Source: Schistocephalus solidus (taxonomy: Eukaryota; Platyhelminthes; Cestoda; Diphyllobothriidea; Diphyllobothriidae). Taken from it: a stretch of DNA of 64,000 bases. The notes below the pieces were generated by a model. It was not told the DNA's origin and ran no database searches. It saw nothing but the letters and a program-made list of their open reading frames with translations. The DNA is taken from the NCBI GenBank assembly GCA_017591395.1, contig WEDG01005425.1, positions 1 through 64,000 on the forward strand. Direction: 5' to 3'. This document shows positions 23,136 to 37,178 of the stretch, piece after piece. The translations under genes were made by a program, and so were the position numbers. Every line of letters begins with the position of its first letter. Position 1 is the first letter of the stretch.

Positions 23136-23141
23136 ATTAAA
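23136..23141 (+). promoter_or_regulatory. Probable polyadenylation signal of alpha-tubulin
   Basis: ATTAAA lies 52 bp after the stop codon in AT-rich DNA (CATAAATTAAACTTATC), a common variant of AATAAA. Confidence 0.5.
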
Positions 23142-23829
23142 CTTATCAACCCCAGATTGTGGTTTTTTTGGTTTGGGTTGGTTCTGGTGAAAACGGGTAC
23201 TTGCCTTCGTTGTTAATTGTGGCGGCTTTGGGGCATTTTGTCGGATCGAAACTCATACAGTGAGCTCTAATGTACTTATATATTAGTCGATGAAACGTAT
23301 TTGCTTTCTGCAGATAGCTAGTGAGTCGCTTCGATCTGGAGTACTTTCCTTATCCTTCCCGTATTTTGTGGGAGTATGGCGCGATACGTAGTCCGCATCT
23401 GGATAGGGATTGCTGGTAATGTGAATGCGAGTGGATCATGCTTGCATTGTTTTAATGTATTCGCCTACTCCTCGTCGTCAGTTATCACTTTTTGAAGCTG
23501 TGCTTGGGTGGCTTGTATGATGCGCTTCGTTGTTGTCATACAGCGATTAGCTGGAAGTCTGCAGTTTTTGCTCGGCTGCGGCCATTTTTCCGTCCAGTAG
23601 TTCGGATTTCCAAGGCTCGCAAAAGCACCAATTAAACGTATGGTGTCCTCCCGGAGCTATTCGAACGCATCTTCCTTGGGGTGGGGGAACATTAATCGTC
23701 TACGCTGCCTTTCACGCTTGTTTGGATCAAATTAACTTTCCCGGGCGTGCTGTGTTCGGCTGGCAACGCTTCGGGTTTGTTGATCCTCTTTTGCTTCTGG
23801 AAAGAAGCCTAAGTGGCAAGAAATGAGGG
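23142..23829. other. Unassigned spacer 3' of alpha-tubulin
   Basis: Nothing recognised on either strand. Confidence 0.5.
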
Positions 23830-24150
23830 CCTAAGGATGCTTTGTATGGCCTCCTAAGCAGAACGCGCCTATAGGGACCGCCCACAGTACCTGTGGCTTT
23901 GCGCCAAACTCCAATGAGGTTCGGGTCCTGATTAGACTAAGGGTTAGTGTTATCGTGTTGACTGTAGGGTTTAGGTTCATGGTAGGCCTGGGTTTAAGGT
24001 TAGGGCGACTGTTTAGTTTTATGCTAGCATTAGTGTTAGCGCTAAGACATGGGTACGTTTAGCCTTGTTAAAATTTACCGTAGGCCCACTAATGTAAAGT
24101 GCCCGGGCGGTTCCGGTTTCCTGTTTACACAGCCAAAACACGGGCGTCGT
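23830..24150 (+). mobile_element. MITE with TTAGGG-like core, copy c
   Basis: The left end reads CTAAGGATGCTTTGTATGGC, followed by CCTGTGGCTTTGCGCCAAAC, AAGGGTTAGTGTTATC and GTTTAAGGTTAGGGC. The right block is AAAATTTACCGTAGGCCCAC and the end GGCGGTTCCGGTTTCCTGTT. Both ends are diverged from copy b. Confidence 0.6.
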
Positions 24151-25759
24151 TTTTGACAAGGTGGAGTCGAAAGTACGCCTCTTGACCGGTGCTCCTCGTA
24201 ATCAAAGATAGCAGAATCCAAATCATTAACCCAGAAGCCAGATGTGTACAAAATCCTGATACTTTTGGAGACTGTTGCTGGCTCCATTCGGCGAAATATA
24301 AGCCACATACCGGTCCCATTTACCTCAGATTCAAAAGGTTCCATGAGACCGAAGTGTAGGTAACGATCCGGATACCTCGGGGCGTCGAAAAATCTACTCC
24401 TTGCTTCCTGTATTACGAAACACCTGGTTGGCAGCGAACATTCCACTAAAGCATAAATATTTTTCCTTCACTCAGTCTACGCTGCTAGCGCTTGAAAAGT
24501 GTCTCTCTTGGGCGAAGCCTGTCTTCAGAGGGGTAAACTTGACCAGTTGAAGCTGGCAATCCTATGTTTGATGGCACTTTCGAACGCTTTTTTTCCCTTC
24601 GACCTTGCTGCTTTTCGTTGGGCAATACTGAATCAGGGGTAGAAGGAACATGTCGTTGTCAGGAGCACCCGTCCAGTTGCTCGTACCTGTCATCAGAATC
24701 GTGAGCTCTGAGCCAGAGGAGCTTTAGGGCAAAAGCGATCATCCTGCACGCAGACGTCACCCCGATTCGAACTCGCTTCCGCTGTTTCCTACTTACTTAC
24801 CCGGTACGTCCGCAATCATACCTGATCTAGTCGCATTCGTCAATGTCTCGGACTGCAGTTCTTCATGCGTGATGCGCCGCGGCAACAGATCTAGACAGCT
24901 CAACACATTCTCTTTGCCAGCGTCGGAACCCGACTACAGAAGGTTAAACAACCACTTTTGTGTCAATGCTTCGAACTCGCTAATGCTGTTTCTCGCGATG
25001 GTTATTCTTATTATGCATCAATAACAGATCAGTTGAGAAGCTGACGTCCGGAAATTTTGATTTTCCTTTCAAAGTAAAGTTTTACTAAAGATAGTACAGA
25101 GGTTTGAATAAATTGCATAAGATTTTTCATTTCTGTCCTGCAGTTTCTTAGTGCTTCTTCCAGTCATAAAATCGTGCAAACAAGTCTTCCCTTGGCTAGG
25201 AAGTTGCTCACTCGCCCCAGGCTAGGTAACATACACCGAAGACTTTACGTGACACAAAATTATTGCTTGACTGACGGACTCTGATGGATCAACTAATCGA
25301 GAGTTTAACCACCCGCGGTGGACATCAGGAGATCGAGGAAACAGCTTAGAAGAGGCAGACATAATATTTATGACATGGGCTTTATTCACCCAACGTTTCT
25401 CGCTCGGAATCGGATCCACCATGAGAGACGGCTTCGGACGAGCGTAATGCTTACACAAGTAGTACAATATTTAGAGGATGCTGCTGCGATTGTGGACGCA
25501 TAAACATTGGCGTCACCCGCATACATCCTGTTGCGATAATTAGTGGGCGAGTTGGATCACCGCGACCCATGCTCCTCCGCGCTCCCCCGCTCCGTCTCAG
25601 TACAGACTACGGACGTGGGGACATTATTAATCGAGTGCGAATCGGAGCGGCTCGCGGCTTACGCGGTCGTGACCCCTCTCGCAACAGATTCGGCCCCGTT
25701 GAACTTTTATTTGTGGTCACGACGTCCTTATCGCATCTGTGATGAATGCGACAGCCGCC
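24151..25759. other. Unassigned spacer
   Basis: No gene or repeat recognised. A 123-codon minus-strand frame at 24075-24446 overlaps the MITE end and shows no known domain. Confidence 0.45.
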
Positions 25760-26030
25760 AATTTCCATAGGTACGCAGTAGCATAGCAACCGCATCCTAT
25801 AAATATTGCAGCCCTTATGGGTGCATTACCCTGGAGTATCGATCAGAAAGCACACAGGATAGGCTGGGTGACGCACTAATGAGCCGAACCCCGCAGCTGT
25901 GCCATGCAGAATATCGGCGAAGCAGGCGTGTATGGGCTTTTAACAAGTATGGTAAAAATTACGTAGATTAGCCTTATGCGATGGTGAACCTGGAGCATCC
26001 GGCGAATAAAACACTTTTTTCCAGAGATCG
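25760..26030 (+). mobile_element. Penelope-like 3' end fragment
   Basis: The stretch GGTACGCAGTAGCATAGCAA with GCATCCTATAAATATTGCAG matches 26905-26945, which follows a Penelope GIY-YIG domain. In one frame it reads RYAVA*QPHPINIAALMGAL and later GASGE*, similar to the KLKSETSGE* end at 26998. Only the tail of the element is present. Confidence 0.5.
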
Positions 26031-26033
26031 CGT

Positions 26034-26230
26034 AGGTAGGGATGCCTTGTGTGTTCGCCTAAACAGGACACGGGAACAGGAATCGCCCAGCCCGCTTAAA
26101 ATAGGTCTTATGATAAATTTCAGGAAGGGTAAATGTGCCCGTATCTTAACGCTGACACTAGCCCTAGCATAAAACTACGGGGGCCACGTTACTCTTAACT
26201 CTAACCCTAACCCCGCAACCTCGTCAGCTT
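26034..26230 (-). mobile_element. MITE with TTAGGG-like core, copy d (partial)
   Basis: In reverse orientation: CCTAAACAGGACACGGGAAC at the end, GATAAATTTCAGGAAGGGTA as the right block, then CTCTAACCCTAACCCC as the core. The other end is missing. It sits next to the Penelope tail. Confidence 0.6.
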
Positions 26231-26414
26231 ATTCATGCGCAAACGAGACGAACGACAAAATCACACCGACCTCAAACTTTGGCGAGCGATTCCATAAGGC
26301 AAAAACGTCTCGGAGGCCATCAGCCACCTTCCTGCACCTCTTAGAGTTTGAGCCGCACACAAACTGGGTCAGCCATTAGGCGTCAAGAAATGAAACCAAA
26401 GGACTCACTGCCAC

Positions 26415-27050
26415 GACATGAAACCGATGGAGTAGTTTATCGGATCTATTGCAGTTGAGGGCAAAGAAACTACATCGGCGAAACTGGGAGACTGCTCTGG
26501 ACACAAATTACCGAACACACGACAACAGTGCGGATAATGGACACCAATTCTCAAATTGCGGCTCATTCGGCTAGACTCGGCCACGCATTCAAATTCAACG
26601 AGGCCGAAATTCTCGCGAGAGGTGACAATCGGATGAGCCGTGAGTTGCTTGAAACATGGTTTGCAGGCCCCCCAATCCATTTACAAGAACAATGACCTCC
26701 CGAAACTAAAGTCGGTGCTGAGACTCAGCTTAGCTCGGCGAGCGCGCAGACGAACGCCAATGTCACTGAGCCGGGTGGCCGAGCAATCATCTCGCCAACC
26801 TCCAAATTGGGTGATGAAATTTCCGCGGATAACGCCGAATATGCCAGACATCAAGCCTTTAGAGAGCAATCATCCCTGATGAAAGTGGATCCGCTAAGTG
26901 TACCAGGTATGCAGTAGCATAACGATGGCATCCTATAAATACTGCTACGACCTGTGTACGAATTACTCTATTTGATGCTGTCTCTGAATATGGGTTCAAG
27001 CTGAAATCCGAAACGTCGGGCGAATAAAGTCCTTGTCCCAGTGATCGCAT
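26415..27050 (+). pseudogene. Penelope-like GIY-YIG endonuclease fragment
   Basis: The reading VVYRIYCS*GQRNYIGETGR (26430-26490) is the GIY-YIG core with one stop. It is followed by FKFNEAEILARGDNRMSREL and LETWFAGPPIHLQEQ (26590-26690), the conserved C-terminal half of the Penelope nuclease. Downstream come a variable tail, YAVA*RWHPINTAT and KLKSETSGE* (26905-27028). The reverse transcriptase part is absent. Confidence 0.7.
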
Positions 27051-27365
27051 CTACTACTTCCCGTGGCTCACATTTTCGCTTCCCCAACTCTGACCTTCCC
27101 TTCAAACTCTTGAAATTGGGCCGCCATCTTTTCTGCTCTCCGTTCGCATGTGAATCCTCTTATACAATTTTAAACCTATTTGTTTATTTGAACAACAAAA
27201 ATGAGTTCATCAGCGCACGACACTGGCACCATTTTGAAGGAAGTCCAAATTGCTCGATATTTTGAGACGCATTCAAGGACGATTCTTCACGGTGAATGGA
27301 GGACCTTTTTGATGAAATTTTTGGAATTTTACTTTCAAAATAAAGCATAGCTCTCTCTCTCTCTC

Positions 27366-27506
27366 TCAACCTAACCATAAACTTAAATCCAACCCTCACC
27401 TTAATCCTAAACATAATTCCTTGGAGTTTGGCGTAATGCTGCATGTATTGTGCGCACTTCCTTTTCCAGTGTCTTATTTAGGTGGCCACCCAACGCATCC
27501 CTGTCA
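27366..27506 (-). mobile_element. MITE with TTAGGG-like core, copy e (half)
   Basis: Reverse orientation: a CTAACCATAAACTTAAATCC core, TTCCTTGGAGTTTGGCGTAA (the block seen elsewhere as CTTTGCGCCAAATTCCG) and the end TTCCAGTGTCTTATTTAGGT. A (CT)7 tract at 27352-27365 abuts it, and the other half is missing. Confidence 0.55.
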
Positions 27507-29815
<2,309 letters not shown>

Positions 29816-30330
29816 AGACAGAACATTTCATATTTTCTTGAAACAAAACGCTCTCCCACGGTATAAAATGGCAGGGCTCTTAGGGGCAGAGGTCTTATCT
29901 CAGTTTGTAGATTTGCATTTCGGATAGCTTTCCAATGATGGAATCCACGTCGGTTTTGAAGGGCTTGTTTCATAGTAATTCCAGGGAAGGTATGGACAAC
30001 ATGAGTATCAAAGTGTTTGAATAACGTAAGGTATCGCCGCCTATTCCGTATTAACTAAAAAGAAATGAGTGACATTACCGCAGCACGCGAAACGGGAATA
30101 TTATTTATTAGCGCAGGAGGAAAACTGACGGGAGAACAGTAAAAGACAAGATGACGAATACATACATTGTCCAATCAAGTGCAGATTGATAACTTTTGTT
30201 TATGCGAACCATGGTAGGGGAAGATAAGACCCACATTAATGAAATCTCACAGGATTTGGGAGTGGCAGTCGGACACCATCGAAATAAAATGTGAACTGGC
30301 CATGGAAACTTCAAGGTCATTTCGAAGTAC
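29816..30330. other. Unassigned spacer upstream of the CR1 fragment
   Basis: The minus-strand frame of the CR1 piece remains open to 29973 but no longer matches the other copy. Nothing else recognised. Confidence 0.4.
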
Positions 30331-30704
30331 GGTAGGAATAGTCACCCCCCCCCCCCACACACACACAATACATATTGCTTTGCACCAAATTCCGAGGAAA
30401 TCAGTTTAAGTTTAGGGTTAGGGTTAACTTTAAGTTAAGGTTTAAGTCAGCAATGGGGTTAGGGTTAGGATTGGACTAAAGGCTATGTTTTGGACTCGTG
30501 GCAACTGTAGGCTTTAGGTTTAGGGTACGTCTAGGGTTATGATTAACGTTATAAATTAGTTTGATTTTAGTGTTATTGTTAGAGCTAACACACCGAAATA
30601 TATATCCTTCTTGAAAGTTACCGCAAGGCCACCTATTTTTAAGTGAGCGGGGTTGTTCCTATTCCCATGTCCTGTTAAATTGGGGCTGAATGTCATCTTT
30701 CAGC
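30331..30704 (+). mobile_element. MITE with TTAGGG-like core, copy f
   Basis: The left end GGTAGGAATAGTCACC is damaged by a C10 run and (CA)n. It continues TTGCTTTGCACCAAATTCCG, a core of GTTTAGGGTTAGGGTTAAC type, GCTAACACACCGAAATATAT, TTGAAAGTTACCGCAAGGCC and the right end TTCCTATTCCCATGTCCTGT. Confidence 0.65.
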
Positions 30705-30952
30705 AGACTGACCAACAACTATATTATTAGCCTATAGACCGTCTTTTAGCTAGTGCAAGGTGAAACGAACAAAGGCGAGGGGACAATATGGAACATTGGA
30801 ACATGCTGGATCTCCGATTGTTAACAGTATAAACTGAGCAGGGAAATAAAGTAATAGATTGTGGACCATAAGCATTGCATTTTTCAGGGTTACAAACGAT
30901 TTTGTCCATCTCCCAAATCTCAAGCATCAAAGATTCTATGAAAATAAATTAC

Positions 30953-31253
30953 GGTAAGGATTACTAATGTGGCCCCCTAAACCGGACACAGGAATCGAAA
31001 CGTCCCACCCTGCACATACTTTCAGGAGGGGTACATATTCACGTGTCCTAACCATAGCACTAGCTCTACCTCACCAGTCTCAGCATAAACCTAAGCCGTG
31101 GTATTAACCTGAACTCTAAACTACCCTAACAGTAACTTAAGCCTAACCTGAAACCTAACGATAACTTCCCAGGAATGTGACTCAAAGCCACCTGCAGTAC
31201 GGGCGGTTCCTAGTCTCGTGTCATGGTGGGGAGTCATATAAGTAATCCTTACG
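30953..31253 (-). mobile_element. MITE with TTAGGG-like core, copy g (both ends present)
   Basis: Reverse orientation. Ends are GGTAAGGATTACTAATGTGG and AGTAATCCTTACG, a good inverted pair over the outer 13 bp. The interior shows GGAGGGGTACATATTCACGT, a CTACCCTAACAGTAACTTAA core and ATGTGACTCAAAGCCACC. Confidence 0.7.
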
Positions 31254-31479
31254 CCTCAAGAGGGTTGCTAAGTTGACTAGAGTATGAAGCAGCAAGAGAC
31301 TATCCAATCCGGTAGCTGTTGGACCATGGATATTTCAGGTATGCACCATAGCTGCAGTTACCCGTAGTAACCACACTCCGTGCCCATGTTACCGAGTTGC
31401 TAGTGCACACCAGTGGCTGTCTGGTCCTCGCTAAACCTGACTCTCCAAACCGACCAATCATCTCCAAATGTGGCTCACG
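31254..31479. other. Unassigned spacer
   Basis: No feature recognised between the MITE and the LTR-like sequence. Confidence 0.4.
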
Positions 31480-32645
31480 CATGACCCTGTCGAAGTCGTA
31501 AGGACGACAACAGGAAGGTTTCCCAAATCAGAGGTCAGGGCAGACGGATTAGGTGGGACAGGCTGCACACAGCTGCAGCTAGCGGTCTCCTCAGGCTAAT
31601 TGCTGTTGTGTCTGTTTGAGCCGCTGTTGAGACCACTTGACCCTGGTGCGTCATTTGTCGGCTGCAGCCAATCAGCAAAGAAAGCACGTTGATTGGTCTC
31701 GAGCGTTCTCGAGGATGGGGGGTTAGTCACAGTAGGAGTGTAAGACGGACGGTGCGTCAGCGTCTGCGCCGGCCATCACTCGAGCCGACCGCTTCGACCA
31801 AGAGCGGCGAACTAAGCGGCGCACGTGGGAACAGACTGCCACAGTACCGCAGGCTAGATCGAAGGCGGCGTGTAGCGACGCTGAAAGCATGGTTCATGGC
31901 TAAATACACGAGTAACAAAACGATCAGGAAAATGTACATTGCGTCCACTGCGGGTGGTATATACAGGAAGCACAGGGGAAGAGTGAGTGTGGTTTGCAGC
32001 TTGTGGGTTGGCGGTTAATGAAGAGGAAGTTGCAGTTGGAGGATGTGGACTTAGAGGAAGAGGAAGTATGCGGGACGGAGGATGGGGGGAGGTAGAGGAC
32101 CAGAGGGTAGGGAACCATAGGTCTCGTCCGGCGGAGTGTCCAGGACAGCATCCTTGAGACGGTCCACGCTCATGACCTCCTCGCGAGTTTCGCGTTGGAT
32201 GCGGATGGTCTTCGTCCCTCGAGAGACAACCCGGAAAGGGCTGTCGTAGGGGGGTTCCAATGGCTGGCACACTAGATCACTTTGGAGATAGACGTGAGAG
32301 CAGGTCGTCAGGTCTTTCTAAATATTAGACTCGGAGACTGATGGCTTGGGCGGAACCGAGAAGACAGTCCGTATTAATTGCCGGAGGTGGTCCAGGAGGT
32401 TGGTAGGATCCTCAACCACACCACGAGGACTTGGTGAGCTCATATCACCAGGAAGTCGAGCGGTGGTGCCGAACACGAATTCAGCAGTGGAACAATCAAG
32501 GTCCGACTTGAGAGCGGAGCGGATGCCCAACATGACCAGGGGGAGATGATCCGTCCAGTTCTCCGGATCATCTGCGGCGCGTAGGGAGGCCTTCAGCTGG
32601 CGGTGGAACCGCTCAACCATCCCGTTGGCAAATGCCGAAGAGTAA
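31480..32645 (-). pseudogene. Ty3/gypsy retrotransposon: end of Pol (integrase C-terminus) and probable LTR sequence
   Basis: On the minus strand, 32318-32645 reads AFANGMVERFHRQLKASLRA, then WTDHLPLVMLGIRSALKSD and FVFGTTARLPGD, the end of a gypsy integrase core. After a stop and frameshift come VCQPLEPPYDSPFRVVSRG and MSVDRLKDAVLD (the GPY/F-type C-terminal domain), a proline-rich linker and PVYTTRSGRNVHFPDRFVT. Integrase inserts the cDNA copy into the genome. About 31480-31800 is non-coding and shares a block (AAGGTTTCCCAAATCAGA) with 46277, so it is probably LTR. RT and protease parts are absent. Confidence 0.7.
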
Positions 32646-32893
32646 ATAGGTTTATATGAAAACTCAACTTCAATAATGGGGACACTTTAAAGTCTCAGTT
32701 GCTGTATTTCAGTATGTTTACACGTAAGAAATAATGCCTCAAATGGCAATACAGAACGCTGATATGCCGGACGCCTCGGTACATGGGGCGAAAGATAATT
32801 AGTTCAGAGTGACGGGGATGGACAACATAATCCAGAATTCGACCAGCGAATTGCTTTACCATTTTGAAATGTCGTTGTACTTCACTATCAACT

Positions 32894-33490
32894 AAGAAGT
32901 TTTGTTTCCTTTGCGGTTTTCGGTAAAGCTAACTTGTATGGCTGCCTAATCAGGACACGGGAATGGGTACAGCTCCGCACGCCTTACGATAAATTTCTGG
33001 AAGGGTAAACAAATCCTGTAGCCTAACCTAGCATAAAACTAAACTGTAACCTTAATCTTAACTTTGGCCCTACCCTAACCGTAGACCCTTCAGTTAGCAC
33101 GAACCCAAACCTTGACCCTAACACCAACCTTAATCTTTAACCCTAAACTCAGATCTAACCCTCATCTTACATCCAAACCTAAGTGCCCCGGGAATGGGCG
33201 CAAAAGCCGCATACATTGCTGAGAAGCGGCCGTACAATTAGTCCTCACCTAGTTTGCTCAGACGACCGATAGGCGAGCCTTACATCCCCCGCCAATTAAA
33301 CCTTCGTAACTGCCGGGCCTCCGGTTCGTAGATTTTTCCACTGCCTTTCGTTCCTCGGATAAGCATCTAGGCGAAGCGCTGACGGTCGAATGGGCTCATG
33401 GGGTTTGATTGTAAGTCCCCGCCCCTCTAATCAGCTAAACTTCCCATGGCGCCCTGGTCAATTTGGCCTGGTTACTGTACAGGGCATTGA
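32894..33490 (-). repeat. Inverted repeat, left arm (partner 38005-38554)
   Basis: The reverse complement of 38005-38554 with high identity, from AAGAAGTTTTGTTTCCTTTG to GGTTACTGTACAGGGC. One short insertion lies near 33430-33460. It contains MITE copy h plus about 180 bp of adjoining DNA, so the duplicated unit is larger than the MITE. Confidence 0.85.
32932..33249 (-). mobile_element. MITE with TTAGGG-like core, copy h
   Basis: Reverse orientation. The ends are GGTAAAGCTAACTTGTATGG and TACAATTAGTCCTCACC. The core is a long run of AACCTTAATCTTAAC, CCCTACCCTAACC and TTTAACCCTAAACTC words. It is duplicated as copy i inside the right arm. Confidence 0.7.
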
Positions 33491-35504
33491 TGAAATCCCT
33501 GGGGCGCACGCGCGCACACATGAGAGATTGGTGTGTGCACTCATGGGACATGTACCGTACGCCGCGGAGGCAGTTGACATGACAGGCGGCGAAGGCGTAG
33601 CTTGGATAGTCCACATTAATTTTTCCGACGGTGCGTGTATACGCTTGGGTAGTCGCTTGAAAAGATGCAAAATACGACATCCAAGGGTATTTTTTAGGCT
33701 CAGTTACATTCTATCGACAACTGCATCGACTGTTCGCGTTAATTTGGTTGATCCGAGAGGCTATCGAGCGTTGCAAGATCTTTCGGGCAACAAATCGTCA
33801 TACTTACAGCTACGGCTATTCCATTTCGTAAATTCCCACCCCCGCATAAAGAAACTGCTCCGTAAGAACTCACAGCGAGGCAACACGAGCAGACTGGAGA
33901 CATAAGGCGAGCCAGTGTAACTCATGGCGCGCAATTTAGTCCCGACCCTGGAATAACCGATTGCATCGCGTGGTAAACTAGACCGGCAGGCAAATGAAAC
34001 GGGCGATAAATGTTCACTTAGTATTTACGCGCGTTCCTCAAGGCACTTTAAATCCAGACAGGAAGGTAATACTCTTTGCTGGCAGCAGTTTGAACGATCT
34101 GTGGCTGTTGTGTTTTGTTCATAGATGCTTCTACCCCACAGTGTTCTGATAAGGATAAATTAATACAAACTTTAGATGCAACAATTGAGCGTATCGTCCC
34201 AACAAGATCTGTCTGAATAAAATTTAGGATCCTCTTAAAAATGGTTAACAAAATATATAATTACAAGAAACATGCTGTTTTTGAAATTAACCGAATAAAA
34301 ATCGGTTTATTGATTTTTCCACGTAGTCTTATGTACACTGCGCGTAAGGATCTACTGTGCGCTGGACTGGGCTCCAGACCAAATCAATTCCTGGTTTGCA
34401 TGCAGGAATACAATTGTCAAATACTTATTCAATGGTGTAACACTTTTTACTTAGAGAATTGTAACCAGTGTCAATTTCAACCACGTGATTTATCCTGCTG
34501 CATTTTTCTAGCCCATATAATTCTGCCCTCACGAACAACGTACAGTTGTGTAGTTCCATATTAATTTTATTCAAAATGAAGACTGATATTTTTAACTCAA
34601 GTGGCTAAAGAATCACCGAGAGGATGAGGCCCTAAGTCATAAGGTGACATCCCAAAGTTTACAAGTATTAGATTTTGGTAGGAAATGGGTATAAGACTCT
34701 CCGTGCTACAGGTGTACCTAACCTTAACCATCTGAACTGTCCTAACCCCCAACCCCGTAACACTAACCATAACACTAAATCCGATCATAGCCTCCTCCTT
34801 TGGTGTTAAGCGCAAGTGCACCAGAAATACGGGGAGTACTCTTAACCATGCCGTAACTGGATTTGTTTTCTGAAATACCTTATTGAAGAAGGGCTGCCAA
34901 GCCGTCGTCTTTGTTTAAACTGTTCAATCACCCAGAGACCTCTTTCACGACCAAATCGCTTCATCTTAGAGCCCAAGTGTTCTGCTATTGATTGTATGTT
35001 AACTCAAACCGGGAGACGAAATGTAACTAAGATGAGTTAGCTGTTCCGATGTGCGACTAGAAACAGAGCTGTTCGCTCGAGATATAACTAAAATACGGCA
35101 TATTTTATTTGAGATGCATATGCCAGTGACAATGACCCCCGATGATTACGATGTATCTGGTTATTGATGCACTGTCTCAGAAATAGGCACACATTTAAAT
35201 TAAATCTTTAGGTGGTTATCGGACAGACAGATTTGAAGCTGGGCGCCAAGCAGAAGGCAAATGGACGGTTCCTCACACCTGAGCAGGACAGTATGATGAG
35301 CAAGAGGATCGGGTGTTCACTATCTCATAGTGTGAAAGTCCAGACCTTGCGCCTTTTGCCTAGAAAAACAAATAGGCAAATAAGCACCGGCAGTTGGGCG
35401 CTTACCGATCGCGTTACGGAACAGGCTTGGTCTGTTGTGCCTTGGGGCGAAATATCGAGCACCGCCAGCAGCCGCTTAGCAGATATTATATTATAGACAG
35501 AAGG
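33491..35504. other. Unassigned spacer between the inverted arms
   Basis: Holds worn CCTAACCTTAACC-type words at 34715-34775 that may be a decayed MITE. An open frame of 171 codons (33390-33905) starts inside the repeat arm and has no recognised domain. No gene is called. Confidence 0.4.
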
Positions 35505-35764
35505 ACATTGCCAATAAAGACAAGGAGACGGGAATGGCCATTTCTGGCTTATTAGCCGTCATCAGCTAGCCATACCAAACCCCACGTGGTGCACCACCTG
35601 AGGCCCAAACACGCAACCTGTTGAATAGAAGTCAAACGCCATAACAACTGAAGCACGAGCTCGTAGTTTGTGATAAGGTATGATAGCAGTGGTGAAGGGG
35701 AGTGCTTAAACATCGCGTTACGGGACACGCCATCACTATTTATATACCCGATCACAACCGACAA
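35505..35764 (-). mobile_element. tRNA-derived SINE, copy S3
   Basis: Minus strand. A head with GTTGTGATCGGGTATATAAA (35740-35760) is followed by a tRNA-like part, CAGGTTGCGTGTTTGGGCCT, GGTTTGGTATGGCTAGCTGA and AATAAGCCAGAAATGGCC, ending TTTGTCTTTATTGGCAATG-like sequence. It faces copy S4 in opposite orientation. Confidence 0.6.
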
Positions 35765-35814
35765 TCCCTTGATTCAAATGCTATGGCACTGAATTTCTAA
35801 CCAAATTTTCAAGG

Positions 35815-35920
35815 ATTAGAGCCTCTGGTGGGGCACCATTTGGGGTTGGGTATGACTGGCTGATGACGACTAATAAGCCAGAAATGGCAATTCCAGTCTC
35901 CTTTGTCTTTGTCGAATGTG
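35815..35920 (+). mobile_element. tRNA-derived SINE body, copy S4
   Basis: TAGAGCCTCTGGTGGGGCAC, GGTTGGGTATGACTGGCTGA, CTAATAAGCCAGAAATGGCA and TCCTTTGTCTTTGTCG on the plus strand. The tRNA-like head is mostly gone. It forms an inverted pair with S3. Confidence 0.6.
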
Positions 35921-37127
35921 TTAGTGCCTTCACAACTCAAACCGCGGACATTGAGGCCCGCTAAATTCGCAGTAACAGTGACAGGACCACGAAAAATAAG
36001 GAGAGTAGGAGGACCGACAAAAAGGGGATAACAAAATGCTCTTTAATCTAAACTTTTTATCTCTTCCAAACTACGCACTCCTTTAGTTTATATCAAGGAT
36101 TGCAGTACAGGAGTGCCTACCGCAATCGTCTAATTACGCGCACATTCACTTAATAACCACCACAATGGAGGATGATAGTTTGTGAAATTCGCTATATAAT
36201 AAAGTGCATGGTTTACTATGTTTTCAGCAAAAGATTACATATCTAGTCTGCCGAAACCGCATGAAAATTCGGAATTGCGACAGAGAAACACCTAACAGTC
36301 TGCTAGGCGGCGATAGGTAAAGTAAACCGTCTACGTCTTTTACCAGAATAGGTGACCAAGATAAAGGGACAAGCTAAAAAGGAAATAATTACGGTATACA
36401 TACATAGACATATGTGTAATTTTCAAAAAATTCCGCAGGATAAGTATTGAACAAGGGAGGAGTGCGAACAAGACCAACTTGAACCAATCACTGACCAATC
36501 ACAGTCACCTCCGATAAGGTTGAAAATAAAGCATTGATTTCTCTTCATGGACAACCGTAAATGCGAGAAAATGATAAGAATAAGAGATTAAATCCTTTTT
36601 TTTAACGAGGTTATAAAAATTTATAGAAATCAGCCGTTGCTGACCGTTAGTACATGAAGTAACATATTATGATAGGCAAAAAAGACTGTTCTTCGTTTGA
36701 TGTGACGACGATTAATTTCGTGGCAATGCTGTATTATCAACAAAATTTAAGCATACAGTAAGTTCTTCACAGCGAAGAGTACCTAATTAGGAATGGAAAA
36801 ATGCCTCTTTTTAAAATTTTATATTTTGATGTCAAGAGAAAAATTTGGTTTAGTAAAGGCACTCCAAATGTTGTTGATATGATTTTCCTACTCATCTGTA
36901 ATTTGTTATTGAGCGGTCCTAGAAATAATGACATTCGTGGCATCGTTCGATAGCCCTGAATGTCTTCTTTGAAACGGTTTTAATATTATCACATTATTTT
37001 GCATATTTCAAGGGATAATTTCTATTTAAACCACCCAAGTCAGTCGGACTACAATGTTATTTAGCGTGCAAACGTGTCGGACGATGCTCGCGTGTACTGC
37101 ACTTCGATGCGAGCTAGTCACACATCA
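35921..37127. other. AT-rich region upstream of histone H1
   Basis: No gene or repeat recognised. It is AT-rich, in contrast to the GC-rich H1 coding sequence, and presumably contains the H1 promoter in its last ~150 bp. Confidence 0.5.
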
Positions 37128-37135
37128 TATAAATA
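37128..37135 (+). promoter_or_regulatory. TATA box of histone H1
   Basis: TATAAATA lies 51 bp before the H1 start codon, which would put transcription initiation about 20-25 bp before the ATG. No H1-specific AAACACA element was seen upstream. Confidence 0.65.
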
Positions 37136-37178
37136 CACTGCGATTGCCACCAGCAGCAAATCACCTTTCGACTACAAC

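Noticed and set aside
24075..24446. 123-codon minus-strand open frame near a MITE
   Set aside because: It overlaps the MITE right end and shows no known family.
33390..33905. 171-codon plus-strand open frame
   Set aside because: It starts within the inverted-repeat arm, is not matched as coding in the partner arm and shows no known domain.
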